A DNA stretch of 64,000 nucleotides from Spirosoma terrae. GTDB taxonomy: Bacteria; Bacteroidota; Bacteroidia; Cytophagales; Spirosomataceae. A program made the translations under genes and the position numbers. Every line of letters begins with the position of its first letter. Positions within the stretch are counted from its first letter, which is position 1. A model generated the notes under the pieces. That model worked only from the letters and a program-made list of their open reading frames with translations. It was not told where the DNA came from and searched no databases. The DNA lies in contig NZ_JAAFZH010000003.1 in assembly GCF_010435915.1 (NCBI RefSeq), positions 310,001 through 374,000 on the forward strand, in the 5' to 3' direction. Shown here piece after piece: positions 43,699 through 53,744 of the stretch.

Positions 43699-46600
43699 AT
43701 GAAAAAACTCATTGGAAGTATCGTTAAGGGTTCGCTCAACAACCCGTTAATTGTTCTGTTTTTTACGTTCTTATTGGTGGCGGGCGGTATCGTAGCGGTC
43801 CGTCACACCTTAATTGAGGCCTATCCTGACGTAACCTCAACCCGGGCCCGGATCATTACGCAGTGGCCGGGGCGAAGTGCGGAAGAAATTGAAAAGTTCG
43901 TTACGTTGCCCGTCACCCGGGAAATGAATACGATACCCGGTAAGTCGGATGTTCGCTCAATTTCATTGTTTGGGCTGTCGGTGGTGACGGTTAATTTCGA
44001 GGACGATATCACGGATTTTTATGCCCAGCAGTATGCTTCCAACCGGATGCGGAATATTCATTTGCCGGAGGGGGCCGAGTCGGAAGTAGAACCGCCCTAT
44101 GGCGCTACGGGTGAAATATTTCGCTACGTACTGAAAGGGGATCACGTGCCTATCCAGGAACTCTCGGCTATTCAGGAATGGACGGTCCAGCGAGAACTAC
44201 TGTCCGTACCGGGCGTAGCCGATGTGATCAGTTTTGGCGGAGAGGAGAAAATCTACGAAATACGGGTCAATCCGGTTGAACTGGCTAATTATGATCTGAC
44301 GGCTCTGGATGTTTTCGAAGCCGTTGGACGTAGCAACCTGAACGTAGGTGGCGATATGATCCAGAAGGGCAATCAGGCTTACGTAGTGCGGGGGATTGGT
44401 TTGCTGGAAAAGGTCTCCGACATTGAAAATCTGTTGGTTACCAACGCGAAAAATACGCCGGTTCTGGTTAAGAATGTCGCTACGGTATCCATTACGGGAA
44501 AGCCCCGGTTGGGGCAGGTTGGTTTGAACGACCGGGAAGATGTGGTGGAAGGCATCGTGCTGATGCTACGTGGTGAGAACCCCAGCGAAGTTATTGGGCG
44601 GCTGCAAACCCGCATTGAGGATCTTAATAATCGGATCTTGCCGAAAGGCGTTACGGTTGAGCCCTTCCTGGATCGTACGGTTCTGGTCGATAAAACGATC
44701 AACACCGTAACGCATAACCTGATCGAAGGGGTTTTATTGGTATCCATTGTTGTATTTGTTTTCCTCTACAACTGGAGGACCATGCTCATTGTGGCTTCGG
44801 TAATACCGTTGGCCTTTTTGTTCGCCCTGATCATGTTACGTGTCCAGGGGCTGTCGGCCAACCTGATTTCCATTGGTGCTGTCGATTTTGGTTTATTGTT
44901 GGAGGGGACCCTGGTCATTGTCGAACACGTATTTGTGGGAATGGATCGGCAAGCCAGGGAGATGGGTATGGAGAAATTCAACGCCATGCCGAAAACAAAG
45001 CTGATCACCAATCAGGCCAAGTCGGTCGGGAAGTCGATCTTGTTTGCCCAGGTGATTCTAATCGTGGCGCTACTGCCTATCTTCACGTTTCAGCGGGTAG
45101 AAGGCAAAATGTTTTCACCGCTCGCCTTTACGCTGGGTTATGCACTGCTGGGTTCGCTCATTCTGAGTTTGACATACGTACCGGTTATGTGTAAACTGAT
45201 GCTGAGCAAAAACGTAGTGGATCGGCACAATCAGGCAACGGACTGGCTGATGCGTGGCATTTTTCGGGTGTTTACGGCCGTAAGCCGGTATCGTAAACTG
45301 ACCATCGGCGTCTTTTTGGCCCTGTTCATGGTCTGTTTAGTTGGGTTTACCCGTATTGGAACGGAATTTATTCCCAAGCTGAACGAAGGCTCGATTTACA
45401 TCCGGGCCACGTTGCCCAACAGCGTCAATCTTAAGGAGTCGGTGCGGCTAACCAATGAGATGAAAGCCCGGATTCGGGAATTTCAACCCGTTAGTTTTGT
45501 CTTGACGCAAACGGGTCGGCCCAAAGACGGGACGGAACCCACAGGTTTTTTCAACATTGAGTTTCACGTACAACTCAAGGACGAGGAGGAGTGGACCGGC
45601 TCGATCACCAAAGAAGAGCTGATTCAGAAAATGGAAGACTCTCTTCGTGTTTTTCCCGGTGCCGTTTTTGCCTTTAGCCAGCCCATCAGCGATAACGTCG
45701 AAGAATACGTAGCCGGGGTAAAATCCGCACTAGTGGCAAAAGTCTATGGCAATGATTTGCAGAAACTCGAACAAACGGCCGATAGCATTGCTGCCGCCAT
45801 CCGAACCGTGCCGGGTATTGAAGATATTAATGTGTTACGTAACATCGGATTGCCCGAACTCAGAATAAGTCTGAGTGAGAGTCGCATGGCTCGTTACGGG
45901 ATTAGTATGGCTGATGCCCAGGCCGTCGTCGAAATGGCGATTGGTGGTAAAGCGGCCTCCACGTTTTACGAAGAAGACCGGCTCTTTGATATCCGAATTC
46001 GGTATGAGGAGCCTTTCCGACGATCAGAGCGGGAAATTCGTAACATACTGGTGCCCGGCCCCGGCAACACGAAAGTGCCACTCTCCGAAATTGCAGACAT
46101 CGATTTCCATACTGGACCAGCCTTTATTTATCGGCAAGGGTCCTCGCGCTACATTGCCGTTGGATTTTCGGTGCGGGGGCGGGATTTAGGTAGTACTATT
46201 TCGGAAGCGCAGGAGGTGGTGGCCAAGCGCGTAACGCTGCCCGAATCGTATACGCTGGAGTGGGCGGGTGAGTTCGAAAGCCAGCAGCGGGCAACGGCTC
46301 GGTTAGCTGTCATTGTTCCGATTTCGTTGTTGCTGATTGCCTTTCTACTGTTCACCAACTTTGGTACGATCAAGGATATGCTGCTTTCGCTGATAACGGT
46401 TCCCTTTGCCTTTATCGGTGGCTTCCTGTCCTTATGGATTACCCATACCATTTTCGGGATTTCGGCCGGTATCGGCTTTATCATTCTTTTTGGCGTGGGA
46501 ACGATCGATGGCATCATCCTTATTTCGGTCATGAAAAGCTACCTCAAAGAAGGGAAAACGCTGACTGAAGCCATTACAATTGGAGTTAAGGAGCGTATTC

Positions 46601-46806
46601 GCCCGGTCCTGATGATTGCTATTATGGGATCATTGGGCTTGTTGCCCGCTGCTTTATCGACGGGTATCGGGTCGGAGGTGCAAAAGCCGCTGGCTATCAT
46701 GATTGTCGGTGGGTTACTGGTCTGTATGGTGCTTAGCCTATTGGTCTTACCGCAGATCTTTTATTATGCCTACCGGAAAACGGAAATAGCGCCCTCGCTG
46801 GACTAA
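43699..46806 (+). CDS. Heavy-metal RND efflux pump (CusA/CzcA family)
   Basis: A 1035-residue inner-membrane RND transporter with 12 membrane helices. The family motifs PDVTSTRARIITQWPGRSAEEIEKFVTLPVTREM and GAVDFGLLLEGTLVIVEH are clear. The latter is the TM4 charge relay of HME pumps; typical CzcA has DFG...VDG...VEN, whereas here the middle Asp is Glu (LLEG). Residues KNAxVxG-like VRGxGLLEKVSDIENLLV and the late segment GVGTIDGIILISVMKSYLKEG also match. It exports divalent or monovalent metal ions such as Zn, Co, Cd, Cu or Ag; which ones cannot be told. Operon with tolC and the adaptor. Confidence 0.95.
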   Translation: MKKLIGSIVKGSLNNPLIVLFFTFLLVAGGIVAVRHTLIEAYPDVTSTRARIITQWPGRSAEEIEKFVTLPVTREMNTIPGKSDVRSISLFGLSVVTVNFEDDITDFYAQQYASNRMRNIHLPEGAESEVEPPYGATGEIFRYVLKGDHVPIQELSAIQEWTVQRELLSVPGVADVISFGGEEKIYEIRVNPVELANYDLTALDVFEAVGRSNLNVGGDMIQKGNQAYVVRGIGLLEKVSDIENLLVTNAKNTPVLVKNVATVSITGKPRLGQVGLNDREDVVEGIVLMLRGENPSEVIGRLQTRIEDLNNRILPKGVTVEPFLDRTVLVDKTINTVTHNLIEGVLLVSIVVFVFLYNWRTMLIVASVIPLAFLFALIMLRVQGLSANLISIGAVDFGLLLEGTLVIVEHVFVGMDRQAREMGMEKFNAMPKTKLITNQAKSVGKSILFAQVILIVALLPIFTFQRVEGKMFSPLAFTLGYALLGSLILSLTYVPVMCKLMLSKNVVDRHNQATDWLMRGIFRVFTAVSRYRKLTIGVFLALFMVCLVGFTRIGTEFIPKLNEGSIYIRATLPNSVNLKESVRLTNEMKARIREFQPVSFVLTQTGRPKDGTEPTGFFNIEFHVQLKDEEEWTGSITKEELIQKMEDSLRVFPGAVFAFSQPISDNVEEYVAGVKSALVAKVYGNDLQKLEQTADSIAAAIRTVPGIEDINVLRNIGLPELRISLSESRMARYGISMADAQAVVEMAIGGKAASTFYEEDRLFDIRIRYEEPFRRSEREIRNILVPGPGNTKVPLSEIADIDFHTGPAFIYRQGSSRYIAVGFSVRGRDLGSTISEAQEVVAKRVTLPESYTLEWAGEFESQQRATARLAVIVPISLLLIAFLLFTNFGTIKDMLLSLITVPFAFIGGFLSLWITHTIFGISAGIGFIILFGVGTIDGIILISVMKSYLKEGKTLTEAITIGVKERIRPVLMIAIMGSLGLLPAALSTGIGSEVQKPLAIMIVGGLLVCMVLSLLVLPQIFYYAYRKTEIAPSLD

Positions 46807-46854
46807 GTGATCCTTTAAACGCGATTCGTATCACCAATCACGAAACAAACGGTT

Positions 46855-47550
46855 ATGCGTATTTTATTGATCGATAATAATCCTGATCGGATAGCCATCA
46901 TAGGGGCGCTGCTAGTTGGCAAAGGTCATCAATTTCGATCGGTATCCGACAGTCGGTTAGCCTGGCAATTGGCGCAGGATCAGGCCTTTGAGGTGATCAT
47001 TATTGCCATCGACCGAACGAGTCAGGATGCGTTCTGGGTAATCCGTCAGATTCGTCAACAGGGGTTGCCCGTCACGTTCCTGGTTCTGGGTACATCAGGT
47101 CGGCCCCAGGAGCGTGAGGCTAGCTTACAGGCAGGGGCCGATACGTATCTGGTCTGGCCCTGTCCGGCCGACAATTTTAAGCAGGTAGTCCGGGCACTTT
47201 TTCTGAAAAATATCGCTAAAGAACCCTATTGGTTGCGCGAGGGAGAGTTATCCCTTAATCTGACGGATCGCCTGGCGTACCGGCAAAACCAGATGATTAT
47301 TCTGACGGATCGGGAATGTCAGTTACTGGCTGTTCTGATGCAGTTTCCGGATCAGATTCTAACCCCGGCTCAACTCGTCAATCGTGTATGGGGGGAAACG
47401 GACGTAGGGAAAAAGAACCGGGTCGAAGTATACATAAAGTATTTACGGAAGAAGATCGACGACCCCTTCGTCGATAAACTCATCCAGACCATTGTAGGAG
47501 CAGGCTATATGTTGACTCCGTTTCCCATAAAGCAATGGAACGATGCCTGA
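46855..47550 (+). CDS. OmpR-type response regulator with non-phosphorylatable receiver
   Basis: A 231-residue regulator with a normal OmpR winged helix (LTDRECQLLAVLMQFPDQILTPAQLVNRVWGETDVGKKNRVEVYIKYLRKKIDD) but an altered receiver. The aspartate position is Ala51 (FEVIIIAIDRTSQD where LIILDLMLP is usual), the lysine position is Trp101 (YLVWPCP in place of YLxKPF), and the acidic pair is reduced to IDNN. Phosphorylation is therefore not expected; control may be by level, dimerisation or another ligand. It lies 48 bases after the metal pump on the same strand and has no kinase beside it. Similar atypical receivers are known in several phyla. Confidence 0.9.
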   Translation: MRILLIDNNPDRIAIIGALLVGKGHQFRSVSDSRLAWQLAQDQAFEVIIIAIDRTSQDAFWVIRQIRQQGLPVTFLVLGTSGRPQEREASLQAGADTYLVWPCPADNFKQVVRALFLKNIAKEPYWLREGELSLNLTDRLAYRQNQMIILTDRECQLLAVLMQFPDQILTPAQLVNRVWGETDVGKKNRVEVYIKYLRKKIDDPFVDKLIQTIVGAGYMLTPFPIKQWNDA

Positions 47551-47606
47551 TGATGGCTCGAAATGAATAAAATGTCAAATGGAACCTATTCTAACACGTA
47601 ACTCAA

Positions 47607-49205
47607 TTGAACACACTGACTACTTTATTTCCTAGCCGAACCCGATTACTTCTGGTGATCATCGGGTGTCACTCGTGCTGGCTGAGTCTGGTTTATGGGC
47701 AAACAACTCCCACGGTACGGCCAACAACCGGTTATGCCGAACTGGGCGGGTATGCGGTAACTGGTCCTATGCCGTTTTGGCTTCGGGCTAACCAATCGGG
47801 TATTGTTCCCTTAAAAGGGTCAACCGGTTTGGCCCGGCTCGGATTTGTGCTGGATTACAGCCAACCTACGAATGTCGATAGTCTAACAAAGTCACGTCGA
47901 TTTGACTGGGGCCTTGGTCTGGAACTGGTTGGCAGTACTGGCCTACAGAGTCAGGTTTTGCTACCAGAAGCCTATGGGAAACTACGCTGGGGGCCAATTG
48001 AACTCTACGTAGGCCGTCGAAGAAGTATTGCTGGCCTGGTGGATACGCTGTTAACATCTGGTTCCTATGCGTGGTCGGGCAATGCTATGCCATTGCCGAA
48101 GATACAGATCGGCACCATTGGCTACGTACCAATTGGGTTCACGAAAGGGTTTGTAGCCATCAATACGTTTTACAATCATGGCTGGTTTACCGATGGATTT
48201 GTCAGGAATAGTTACCTGCATCAAAAAGCATTTTATATGCGGTTAGGGAAACCTCATGCCCGATTCCACGCGTATCTGGGGGGTAATCATGAAGTGCAGT
48301 GGGGAGGTTACGCACCAAGTCTGGTCGGCGTTCCCGGTCTGTCCGATAACCTGGATGGTCAGTTTGCCTCCAATCTGGATGCCTATTACCGCGTCGTTAC
48401 GGGAACATCCGGGACGGGTTATATCCCACCGCAGGGCGTTATTTCAATTGATCAGGGCAATCGGATCGGGAACCACTTAGGGACTCTTGATCTGGGCTTC
48501 GACGTTCGACTGGGTTCCTGGCAACTTATGGGGTATCGGCAGAGTCTCTATGAAACGGGGGCGCTCTATTACCTGACGAATATTGTAGATGGATTGCATG
48601 GGTTAAGCCTGCAACGCAAATCGCCTTCCGATCGCCGGTGGTCAGTAGATCGCTTTCTGGTGGAGTTCTTTTATTCGAAAAGCCAGGGTGGCCCCGAGTT
48701 TATAATCGATGATCCACAGCGACGGGGACGAAATAATTACTTTAACCACTCGCAGTATCAGGATGGCTGGACGTATCAGGGACGTACGATTGGTACGCCT
48801 TTTCTGACACCGCAAGCGGAGGTAAATCCAGATTTGCCCGTTTCGAGAGCTATTGTCAATAACCGGGTTGCTCTCTGGCATATGGGTTTGGCGGGCCAGT
48901 TAAACCAGCAAATTCACTGGCAAACCAAACTGTCCTACAGTCAGAATTTTGGTACCTACGACACGCCCTATCCGGCCGGAACGAACCAGTTTTCAGCACT
49001 CGTAACCCTGAATGGCCCCGTCTACCTGCCTGGATTGGGTCGCTGTCAGCTAAATACCTCACTGGCCCTGGATACTGGTAAATTGCTACAAAACTCGGTC
49101 GGAGGCTACCTGGGTCTTCGAAAAACACTTGGTAGTGGTCAGGCGTCAAGAAACGTATCGTCATCGGGTGCGGGAAGCCAGCCTATGTTACGAGTGCCTC
49201 AATAG
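47607..49205 (+). CDS. Capsule assembly Wzi family protein
   Basis: A 532-residue outer-membrane protein with the Wzi plan. The start is TTG at 47607: an in-frame stop lies upstream and no ATG precedes the signal peptide TRLLLVIIGCHSCWLSLVYGQ. The mature start YAELGGYAVTGPMPFWLRANQSGIVP resembles Wzi from Gram-negatives, an outer-membrane barrel that helps anchor capsule polysaccharide. Later segments such as GPEFIIDDPQRRGRNNYFNHSQYQDGWTYQGRTIGTPF fit the family in Bacteroidota. It follows the orphan regulator by 57 bases; no other capsule gene is near. Confidence 0.8.
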   Translation: MNTLTTLFPSRTRLLLVIIGCHSCWLSLVYGQTTPTVRPTTGYAELGGYAVTGPMPFWLRANQSGIVPLKGSTGLARLGFVLDYSQPTNVDSLTKSRRFDWGLGLELVGSTGLQSQVLLPEAYGKLRWGPIELYVGRRRSIAGLVDTLLTSGSYAWSGNAMPLPKIQIGTIGYVPIGFTKGFVAINTFYNHGWFTDGFVRNSYLHQKAFYMRLGKPHARFHAYLGGNHEVQWGGYAPSLVGVPGLSDNLDGQFASNLDAYYRVVTGTSGTGYIPPQGVISIDQGNRIGNHLGTLDLGFDVRLGSWQLMGYRQSLYETGALYYLTNIVDGLHGLSLQRKSPSDRRWSVDRFLVEFFYSKSQGGPEFIIDDPQRRGRNNYFNHSQYQDGWTYQGRTIGTPFLTPQAEVNPDLPVSRAIVNNRVALWHMGLAGQLNQQIHWQTKLSYSQNFGTYDTPYPAGTNQFSALVTLNGPVYLPGLGRCQLNTSLALDTGKLLQNSVGGYLGLRKTLGSGQASRNVSSSGAGSQPMLRVPQ

Positions 49206-49298
49206 GTGGTACGACCAAAATTGAGCTAGTATGCTTAGTTGGAGGTGAGCAATACGGCTGCTAGCGTCTGGAAAAGGCTGTAGCCTAATTTTTCGGAG

Positions 49299-49352
49299 AA
49301 ATACGAAAGCTGTCTACGTTAAAAAAAGGTAACGTAGACAGCTTTCGTATTT
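49299..49352. terminator. Long perfect hairpin terminator
   Basis: A 22-base perfect stem (49299-49320 with 49331-49352) around the loop AAAAAAAGGT, followed by TTGTAG. It separates the Wzi gene from a TonB receptor on the same strand. Confidence 0.8.
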
Positions 49353-49404
49353 TTGTAGTCATTGTATCCAACTACAGGCGTATTGTATCATTAATTACTC
49401 ACCT

Positions 49405-52257
49405 ATGAAGAAGCTTTCTATACTGTTCATCCTGGCGTTGACAACCGTCAGCGCGCGGGCTCAGTTAACCATTGAGGGCATAGTTACCGACGAATCTGAA
49501 CAACCCCTGGCTGGCGTTGCAGTCATTATTCGGGGAACGAAAATCGGTACGATTACTCAACCCGACGGACGCTTTGTTTTGCCGACTACAGAATCCTTAC
49601 CTATCACGCTGAGCGTGTCGTTTATTGGGTATCGTCGGCAGGACGTAGCCGTGCGGGGCAATAACTTTCGTAGCCTTTCTGTAAAGCTAATGGCAGAAAC
49701 GATCACAACCGACGAGACGATTGTTGCGGCCAGTCGTGTGATTGAAGATAGCCGGGAAGCGAGTGTAACGGTGCAAAAATTCGGACCAGAGCAATTTCGG
49801 CAGTCACCTGCCTTTACTCCCTTCGATGGGTTGCAAAATGCTACCGGCGTAGACCTAATGACGCAGAGTATCCTGTTTAAATCCGTTAACCTTCGCGGGT
49901 TCGGGTCGACTACCAATTATCGATTTTTACAGTTAACGGATGGGATGGACAACCGATCGCCGGGGCTGGGATTTGGCTTTGGCAACGTAGCAGGGTTGCC
50001 CGATCTGGACGTTGAACGTATCGAACTGGTAGCTGGCGCATCGTCGGCGCTGTATGGACCCGATGCCATGCAAGGGCTGCTGACCACAACCAGCAAAAAT
50101 CCGTTCACGCATCAGGGGCTAAGCGCCCAGGTAAAAACAGGCATGAACAATGTTGGTAAAGCGGGTTTCGGTCCTAACGCATTCGGCGATGTGGCCATTC
50201 GGTATGCCAGGGAACTGACAGATCGATTGGCGATTAAGCTGAACATTCAGCATGTTAGCGGAACCGATTTTGTTGCCGACGACTATACGGATCGATCGAC
50301 TCGGGAACGTAGCAACTTCTTCGTGACCAGTGGGTTTCGGGGTAATATAGCCACGATGATTGGTTTTATTCCTGATACTAATCCGGCTGGAAATCTCCAG
50401 TACGACGGGGTTAACACGTATGGTGACGATATCAATAACGGAGGGGCTTATACGTTTCCGGCGAACTACGCCAATGCATCGTTGCAGAATAAACTTGTTA
50501 CGCGGACCGGCTATACGGAATTGGCGTTGCTGGGTAATAACGGCAAGGTATTTAACAACCGGGCTAACGTAGCGTTGCACTATAAATTGCCGGGTAATAC
50601 GGAAGCGTCGTTCGGTTGGTATTACGGGAATGGTAATTTGATCAGCACGGGCAACAGTCGTCAGTATTTTCCTGATTATCGACGTAGCCAGTTTAAGGCA
50701 GAGTTACGGGGCGACAACTTCTTTCTTCGTGCGTACACTACCCAGCAAAAAGCCGAAGGCTGGTCTATTGGCCAGACAGCCGTTGCCATCAATAACGACT
50801 GGAAACCGCTGAACCAGTGGGCCACCGAGTTTGGTCAGGTGTACATCGATAATAAGGTGAGTGTTGGGTTGGCTCGTAACGAAGCCGACCGGGGGCGTTA
50901 TCTGCCCGGATCGGCCGCCTTTATGGCCGCTCGGGATCGGTTCACCAGTACGTATAATACCGATAGCCTGCCCGGACGTAGCGGTCAGGTTGGTACGCGT
51001 TTTCGGGACAACTCCGCACTCTGGCATTACGAAGGTATGTATAACCTGAGTAGCTTGCTGGACGTAGCGGAGGTCATCGTGGGAGGGAGTGTCCGACATT
51101 ATGCGTTGAATACCGGCGGTACATTAGTTAGTCGTCAGCCGAACGGATCGGAATACACGATTGATGAATACGGAGCCTATATGCAGGTATCGAAGAAGCT
51201 GAAAATTGGTTCTACACTGGCTGTGAAGCCAACGCTGGCGCTTCGGTACGATAAAAATCAGTATTTGCAGGGGAGCTTTACACCAAGACTTTCGGCCGTC
51301 GTGATCGCTGGGGTGCATAATATCCGGGCATCCTGGCAATCGGCTTTCCGAAATCCGACGCCGGGGGAGTTGTTTGGTGGAGCCCTTACCAGCGAAGGTC
51401 GGGAAGTGGGCGGTCTTCGTCTGGCTGCTACGTCTGCCGATGGAATCAGTAAACCGGTCTATCAGGAAGCAGACGTAACGGATTTTTTGGCGAACAAACT
51501 AACCGAAACACAACTCCTCGGCCGAGCGTATAAACCGGGCAATATCACTCCTGAAAAACTAGAAACCTGGGAAGTTGGCTACAAGGCCGTCATTCAGAAC
51601 AAGCTATCTGTCGATGCGTTTTATTTCCATAGTAAATATACCGATCTGATCAGGGTTCAGCGATTCTATCAGCCACTCAATGATGAACTCGATGACTTAC
51701 AGCGAAACGACAATCGGATTTTGGCGATCCACACCAACAGCCGGAACGACGTGTTTGTGAATGGATTTGGCGTGGCATTGGGCTACACCATCGGCAGAGG
51801 CTACACGCTTAGCGGAAATTATACGTATCAGGTAGGCACCGTTACGTTGCGGGATGCGCAGGGAGCCATCGTCAACGACAACGCCGGTTTCCCGATCAGC
51901 CAACGGAAAATGAGCAATCCCGAAGTGGTACAAAAAGGACGTAACTACTTTAACTCACCCGAAAGTCGGTACAGCCTGAGCCTGCACAACGCCCGACTGA
52001 CGGATCGATTGGGGGCCGCTGTTACGTATCGCTGGACGAGCCAGATGTGGTATGAACAGGGTGTAACGGCGGGCGATGTCTGGCTACCATCCTGGAGTAG
52101 CCTGGATGCCCAGGTTTCGTATCGGCTACCGGCCTATAAATCAGTGCTAAAACTAGGAGGGACCAACCTGACGAATAGGTACTACGCGCAGGGTTATGGG
52201 CTGGCCCAAGTTGGCGGGATGTACTACGTAAGTGTTACGTTCGATGAATTGTTTTGA
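49405..52257 (+). CDS. TonB-dependent receptor
   Basis: A 950-residue outer-membrane receptor: signal peptide LSILFILALTTVSARAQ, a carboxypeptidase-D-like domain (LTIEGIVTDESEQPLAGVAVIIRGTKIGTITQPDGRF class), then a plug with VTVQKFGPEQFRQSPAFTPFDGLQNATGVDLMTQ and VELVAGASSALYGPDAMQGLLTTTSKNPF. The AGASSALYGPDAMQG form fits the TonB receptor superfamily but not classic SusC. The barrel ends in SVTFDELF. A ThuA-domain gene follows after 77 bases, hinting at carbohydrate import, but no SusD accompanies it. Confidence 0.92.
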   Translation: MKKLSILFILALTTVSARAQLTIEGIVTDESEQPLAGVAVIIRGTKIGTITQPDGRFVLPTTESLPITLSVSFIGYRRQDVAVRGNNFRSLSVKLMAETITTDETIVAASRVIEDSREASVTVQKFGPEQFRQSPAFTPFDGLQNATGVDLMTQSILFKSVNLRGFGSTTNYRFLQLTDGMDNRSPGLGFGFGNVAGLPDLDVERIELVAGASSALYGPDAMQGLLTTTSKNPFTHQGLSAQVKTGMNNVGKAGFGPNAFGDVAIRYARELTDRLAIKLNIQHVSGTDFVADDYTDRSTRERSNFFVTSGFRGNIATMIGFIPDTNPAGNLQYDGVNTYGDDINNGGAYTFPANYANASLQNKLVTRTGYTELALLGNNGKVFNNRANVALHYKLPGNTEASFGWYYGNGNLISTGNSRQYFPDYRRSQFKAELRGDNFFLRAYTTQQKAEGWSIGQTAVAINNDWKPLNQWATEFGQVYIDNKVSVGLARNEADRGRYLPGSAAFMAARDRFTSTYNTDSLPGRSGQVGTRFRDNSALWHYEGMYNLSSLLDVAEVIVGGSVRHYALNTGGTLVSRQPNGSEYTIDEYGAYMQVSKKLKIGSTLAVKPTLALRYDKNQYLQGSFTPRLSAVVIAGVHNIRASWQSAFRNPTPGELFGGALTSEGREVGGLRLAATSADGISKPVYQEADVTDFLANKLTETQLLGRAYKPGNITPEKLETWEVGYKAVIQNKLSVDAFYFHSKYTDLIRVQRFYQPLNDELDDLQRNDNRILAIHTNSRNDVFVNGFGVALGYTIGRGYTLSGNYTYQVGTVTLRDAQGAIVNDNAGFPISQRKMSNPEVVQKGRNYFNSPESRYSLSLHNARLTDRLGAAVTYRWTSQMWYEQGVTAGDVWLPSWSSLDAQVSYRLPAYKSVLKLGGTNLTNRYYAQGYGLAQVGGMYYVSVTFDELF

Positions 52258-52284
52258 CTGTTTTTATAATAGAACGCAGATTGT

Positions 52285-52316
52285 TATGATCTTTATGACA
52301 TTATCATGATTGATCA
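52285..52316. promoter_or_regulatory. Dyad symmetry before the ThuA gene
   Basis: TATGATC (about 52285) and GATCATA (about 52311) form a spaced 7-base dyad between the TonB receptor and the ThuA gene. It is a weak candidate operator. Confidence 0.3.
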
Positions 52317-52334
52317 TAGAAATCATAAGAATCC

Positions 52335-53186
52335 GTGTTCTATTTTCGTCTATTCGTCAGGTATTTGACGCTTGCCGTTTTATTCTTCAGTCTGCCTTCC
52401 CAATCGTTTGCTCAGCGAAAGAAAAGCCAATTCAACGTTATCGCGTTTTACACAGCTAAAAACGATAAAGCGCATATCAGCTACGTGCACGAAGCCAATC
52501 GGTGGTTTCCTGAAATGGCGGCCCGATATCACTTTACCTACGATACCACCAGCAACTGGAACAACCTCAATGCAGAATTTCTATCGACGTATCAGGTTGT
52601 ATTATTTTTAGACACGCGGCCGGAAGAGCCTGCACAACGGGCTGCTTTCCAGCAGTATATGGAGTCGGGCGGAGCCTGGCTGGGTTTTCACTTCGCGGCC
52701 TTTGCCCTGACGCCCTCAACCTATCCGCAGAACTGGGATTGGTATCATACGCAGTTTCTTGGATCGGGACAGTACAAGAGCAATACGTGGCGCCCTACAT
52801 CGGCGGTTCTGCGGGTCGACGATCGAAAACATCCGGCCACAAAACAGGTGCCTGCTACGTTCAAATCAGCGCCCAACGAGTGGTATCGCTGGGAAAACGA
52901 CTTACGCACAAATCCGAATATCGACATACTACTGTCCATCGACCCCAGCAGTTTTCCGTTGGGAACTGGCCCTAAACCGCATGAAATATGGCATAACGGC
53001 TATTATCCGGTGGTCTGGACTAATAAAAAATTCAACATGATCTACGTGAATATGGGACATAACGACATTGACTACGAGAACGGAACGAATAAAGAATTGT
53101 CGTTTACGTTCACCAATAAAGCGCAAAACCAGTTGATTGTTGATAGCCTGTTGTGGCTGGGGAAAGTATCGACGGTAAAAAAGTAA
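52335..53186 (+). CDS. ThuA domain-containing protein
   Basis: A 283-residue exported protein of the ThuA (trehalose utilisation A) family, which has a class I glutamine-amidotransferase-like fold. The GTG at 52335 is the only sensible start, since an in-frame stop precedes it; the signal peptide is YLTLAVLFFSLPSQSFAQ. Family features include KKSQFNVIAFYTAKNDKAHISYVHEANRW, VLFLDTRPEEPAQRAAFQQYMESGGAWLGFHFA and GHNDIDYENGTNKELSFTF. The biochemical role of ThuA is not settled; in Bacteroidota these are often exported and linked to glycan use. Possibly an operon with the receptor 77 bases upstream. Confidence 0.85.
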   Translation: MFYFRLFVRYLTLAVLFFSLPSQSFAQRKKSQFNVIAFYTAKNDKAHISYVHEANRWFPEMAARYHFTYDTTSNWNNLNAEFLSTYQVVLFLDTRPEEPAQRAAFQQYMESGGAWLGFHFAAFALTPSTYPQNWDWYHTQFLGSGQYKSNTWRPTSAVLRVDDRKHPATKQVPATFKSAPNEWYRWENDLRTNPNIDILLSIDPSSFPLGTGPKPHEIWHNGYYPVVWTNKKFNMIYVNMGHNDIDYENGTNKELSFTFTNKAQNQLIVDSLLWLGKVSTVKK

Positions 53187-53231
53187 AGAATCCAGGCATA
53201 AACCAGTTGACAAATTAAGACAACACCGATT

Positions 53232-53720
53232 ATGAATCCATATCTGCCCTATTTTTTTGGTCCACAGGCAGACTATTACTTGCGGGCTGCAGAGGACGTG
53301 CAGGAGCGAAAAATACAGTTTAATGGCATTGCTTTTCTGGCCGGAATTCTTTGGATGGGCTATCGGAAAATGTATTGGCAAGCCTTCCTGACAGCTGCCA
53401 TCATTTTTGGCCAGAACTTGCTTGAAGCGATGCTATGGGGGCCGCGAAATCCAAATGATAATTCCTCGGTTATTATATCCTTACTGGCCAATGCCGTAAT
53501 CGGCTTCATCAGCAATCAGATGTACGTAAAGTTCGCCAATCGCCAGATCAACAAAATCCTGTCAGAGCATGCGGGGGCGTCAGAAGAGCGACTAATTGAG
53601 CTGATCAGCGAAAAAGGTGGCGTTACGTGGTTTGGCCCATTCATTGTGCTGACAGTAATCTTTATCGGCGCTGCCTTTCTGCTCATGTTTGCCGAAATGG
53701 CCGGAATCAAGTTGACGTGA
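53232..53720 (+). CDS. DUF2628 membrane protein
   Basis: A 162-residue small membrane protein. The segment QADYYLRAAEDVQERKIQFNGIAFLAGILWMGYRKMYWQAFLTAAIIF carries the DUF2628 signature, with the first helices around FLAGILWMGYRKMY and LTAAIIFGQNLLEAML, and a final helix GPFIVLTVIFIGAAFLLMFAEMAG. No function is known for this family. It starts 45 bases after the ThuA gene on the same strand. Confidence 0.7.
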   Translation: MNPYLPYFFGPQADYYLRAAEDVQERKIQFNGIAFLAGILWMGYRKMYWQAFLTAAIIFGQNLLEAMLWGPRNPNDNSSVIISLLANAVIGFISNQMYVKFANRQINKILSEHAGASEERLIELISEKGGVTWFGPFIVLTVIFIGAAFLLMFAEMAGIKLT

Positions 53721-53744
53721 TAATACAGCCTAATCCCGATAAAT

